NCBI GenBank assembly: GCA_946405145.1
Contig: CAMJGE010000006.1
Span: 1-64,000, forward strand
Length of the DNA: 64,000 nucleotides
Source: an uncultured Prevotella sp.
Lineage (GTDB): Bacteria; Bacteroidota; Bacteroidia; Bacteroidales; Bacteroidaceae
Direction of reading: 5' to 3'
Shown: one piece after another, positions 62,461-64,000 of the stretch
Layout: each line of letters begins with the position of its first letter
Numbering within the stretch: the first letter of the stretch is position 1
Notes under the pieces: model-generated
Told to the model about the DNA's origin: nothing
The model's database searches: none
What the model saw: only the letters and a program-made list of their open reading frames with translations
Translations under genes and position numbers: made by a program

Positions 62461-63150
62461 TTATTCTGTGATATTGCCCAAGGTCATCAACTTGTTCTTG
62501 TTGAGGATCGTTATCTGTTTGCCATTAAGCTGGATAATGTTTTCTGCGGCAAATTCCTTCAGACATCTTTGAAGTGAGAATTTCTGGATGGCGAACGATT
62601 CTGCAATCTCTTGACGTGACTTCTGCAGTATAATGTTGTCAGAGTTGTTTAGTCTTGCCTGTTCTATAAGGAAGATGGCTACCTTTTCTCTGACGGTATG
62701 AAGTGTTAGCATCCTAACTTTTCGTGCCAGATTGTCGCAGAATGCAGACAACAGCTGGATGAAATTGAATCTGAAGCGTTCATCAATATTAAGAAGCACC
62801 TGCATAGAGTTAGGTGTCATCCTAAGAATTGTTGTAGGCTTGCTGGCCATCATGTTAACAGGAATGATGTTGTTCTTGCCAAAGATAAAAGCAGAGGCCA
62901 ATAAAGAGCCAACAGGCTTGGATGTGATCTGCATGTACTTGCCTGATGATCCCTCCATTCGTGCAATCACTTCACCAGTCACAACGATATCAGCATACTT
63001 ACATGGTGTACCTGCTGACAGGAACAGCTCTTTCTTCTCGAATCTGACGAGTCGATAAGGGATATTATCCATAATTTGCTCAATGTCTTTAGCTGTAAAT
63101 CCTTCAAAAAGCGGACATTGTTGTAGGGCCTTTAGTGTATTCTTTTCCAT
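62461..63150 (-). CDS. Crp/Fnr-family transcriptional regulator
   Basis: 229 residues. N-terminal cyclic-nucleotide-binding-like barrel (LFEGFTAKDIEQIMDNIPYR, LFLSAGTPCKYADIVVTGEV) without the cAMP-binding RxS signature of true CRP and without an FNR cysteine cluster. A dimerisation helix and an HTH (SRQEIAESFAIQKFSLQRCL) follow. Bacteroidetes proteins of this type respond to diverse signals. Position next to nrdDG makes control of anaerobic or nitrosative genes plausible, but unproven. Confidence 0.9.
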   Translation of the reverse strand: MEKNTLKALQQCPLFEGFTAKDIEQIMDNIPYRLVRFEKKELFLSAGTPCKYADIVVTGEVIARMEGSSGKYMQITSKPVGSLLASAFIFGKNNIIPVNMMASKPTTILRMTPNSMQVLLNIDERFRFNFIQLLSAFCDNLARKVRMLTLHTVREKVAIFLIEQARLNNSDNIILQKSRQEIAESFAIQKFSLQRCLKEFAAENIIQLNGKQITILNKNKLMTLGNITE

Positions 63151-63171
63151 TTGAATTTATTTCTCTCGATG

Positions 63172-63202
63172 CAAAGATAGGCAATTATAATTAAAAGATC
63201 AA
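63172..63202 (-). promoter_or_regulatory. Promoter of the Crp/Fnr regulator gene
   Basis: Minus strand TTG (63200-63202), 20 nt, TATCTTTG (63172-63179); 21 nt before the ATG. Confidence 0.7.
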
Positions 63203-63241
63203 TATTTTTTTGATAAAAAACAATTTTTATGGTATTTTTTA

Positions 63242-63249
63242 TATCTTTG
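63242..63249 (+). promoter_or_regulatory. -7 box for the right-edge GH97 gene
   Basis: TATCTTTG, 38 nt ahead of the ATG at 63288; no good -33 match. Confidence 0.65.
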
Positions 63250-63287
63250 CACCGAAAATAACTCAAAATCAGTCACTAACTTTAAAA

Positions 63288-64000
63288 ATGATTTCTTTCA
63301 TGAGAACTAAGATGTTGGCATTCTTCTGCTTGATAGCGATGGCTGTTTCAGCAGGAAACTATGAGGTGAGCTCACCTAATGGAAAGGTAAAAGTAACTGT
63401 TAATACTGATGCAACAGTAAAATGGTCAGTAGATTACAACGGACAACAGGTGTTGTTGCCTTCCGCGATAGATATCCGTATGGTGCAAGGAAAGAAGACT
63501 ATTGGCTTGGGAACGGTAGGGAAGGTGGCCCGCCAATCTGTCAATAGCAGTTTTAAGAATCCTTTTTATAAGCGTCTGACTGTAAGTGATGAGTATGGTC
63601 AACTGTTGCTTTATACCACACAGAAGTTTACGATTGAAGTGCGTGCCTATAATGACGGTGCAGCCTATCGTCTGATTTCTAAAGAGAAGAAGCCGTTATT
63701 GGTAACCAATGAGACGGCAGAGTTTTGTTTTGCCGACGACTTTCCTGCTTTTATCCCTTATGTCAACGACAACCGTTCTGGCGAACGCTATTGCTATTCT
63801 TTCGAATCCTATTATGATGAAGTCCCGCTGTCGAAGATGTATGCCGATTCGTTGGCAATCTCTCCTTTAGCCGTCTGCCTGCCTGGTGGCATGAAGGCAA
63901 TTGTGATGGATGCTGGTGTGGAGAACTATCCTGGCATGTTTTTGAAAAAGGCACAGGGCAACTCGTTGAAGGCTGAGTTTGCTCCTTATCCATTGGCACA
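63288..64000 (+). CDS. GH97 glycoside hydrolase (partial, N-terminal domain only)
   Basis: About 237 residues are visible and the frame is open at the window edge. A signal peptide (MLAFFCLIAMAVSAG) follows the ATG at 63288; the ATG at 63300 is also possible. The visible part is the GH97 N-terminal beta-sandwich: YEVSSPNGKVKVTVN, KWSVDYNGQQVLLPS, FTIEVRAYNDGAAYRLIS and GGMKAIVMDAGVENYPGMFL. The catalytic barrel is beyond the edge, so inverting alpha-glucosidase (SusB) versus retaining alpha-galactosidase type cannot be decided. It is not closely similar to the 5340-7175 GH97. Confidence 0.85.
   Translation, partial: MISFMRTKMLAFFCLIAMAVSAGNYEVSSPNGKVKVTVNTDATVKWSVDYNGQQVLLPSAIDIRMVQGKKTIGLGTVGKVARQSVNSSFKNPFYKRLTVSDEYGQLLLYTTQKFTIEVRAYNDGAAYRLISKEKKPLLVTNETAEFCFADDFPAFIPYVNDNRSGERYCYSFESYYDEVPLSKMYADSLAISPLAVCLPGGMKAIVMDAGVENYPGMFLKKAQGNSLKAEFAPYPLA

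Noticed and set aside
1..64000. tRNA, rRNA, insertion sequences, integrases or phage genes
   Set aside because: No intergenic region shows a cloverleaf-like pattern, and no transposase, integrase or phage motif was seen in any large frame.

Overview
The window comes from a Bacteroidota chromosome, most likely a Prevotella-like member of the Bacteroidales (genus is inference). Direct signs are the many Bacteroidetes-type promoters (TTTG, 19-21 nt, TAnnTTTG), the absence of purine-rich Shine-Dalgarno sequences, a PorZ type IX secretion protein, two GH97 glycosidases, a three-subunit fumarate reductase/succinate dehydrogenase, a Bacteroidales HU-like protein and anaerobic ribonucleotide reductase. 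No tRNA, rRNA, insertion sequence, prophage or CRISPR array was seen. It reads as core chromosome with short dispersed repeats between genes.

Layout. 1-3.8 kb: an ECF sigma factor, anti-sigma-like membrane protein, secreted protein and outer-membrane receptor in one minus-strand operon. 3.9-5.2 kb: two small membrane proteins, one a membrane-anchored winged-helix regulator. 5.3-11.4 kb: a five-gene sugar operon (aldo/keto reductase, amidohydrolase, zinc dehydrogenase, FucP-type permease, GH97 glycosidase). 11.5-15.5 kb: a second aldo/keto reductase, a CobD/HisC-like aminotransferase with an ABC ATPase, MntP and a TrmH-family methyltransferase. 15.5-15.9 kb: a gene-free stretch packed with DnaA-box-like 9-mers, a candidate oriC. 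15.9-42.6 kb: housekeeping genes (nadA, porZ, yitT-rdgB fusion, leuS, K+ channel, mutS, lgt, ychF, polA, polyprenyl synthase, deoC, mazG-like, dtd, uvrC, apt, mnmG). Two ParB-type parS sites flank apt, beside mnmG. 42.7-46.3 kb: frdCAB. 46.3-49.6 kb: HU-like protein, dicarboxylate symporter, membrane AraC regulator. 49.7-54.6 kb: a tight operon of sensor kinase, NCS2 permease, 7TM protein and MurQ. 54.6-59.6 kb: two EamA transporters, a THUMP-like methyltransferase, ybeY, coaD, ruvB. 59.7-63.2 kb: nrdDG and a Crp/Fnr regulator. The right edge cuts a second GH97 gene.

The window is most interesting between genes. The DnaA-box cluster and the parS pair 25 kb away suggest the origin-proximal part of the chromosome. 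Two divergent promoter regions 20 kb apart align without gaps over about 84 nt and share a five-copy heptad array. The porZ start codon sits between two long complementary low-complexity arms. Short palindromes (TTCCCA-N3-TGGGAA and TTGCTA...TAGCAA) recur at several gene ends. The frdCAB and nrdDG leaders share an ACCTAA-N1/2-TTAGGT palindrome, and the nrdD leader also has a perfect 22-bp direct repeat.
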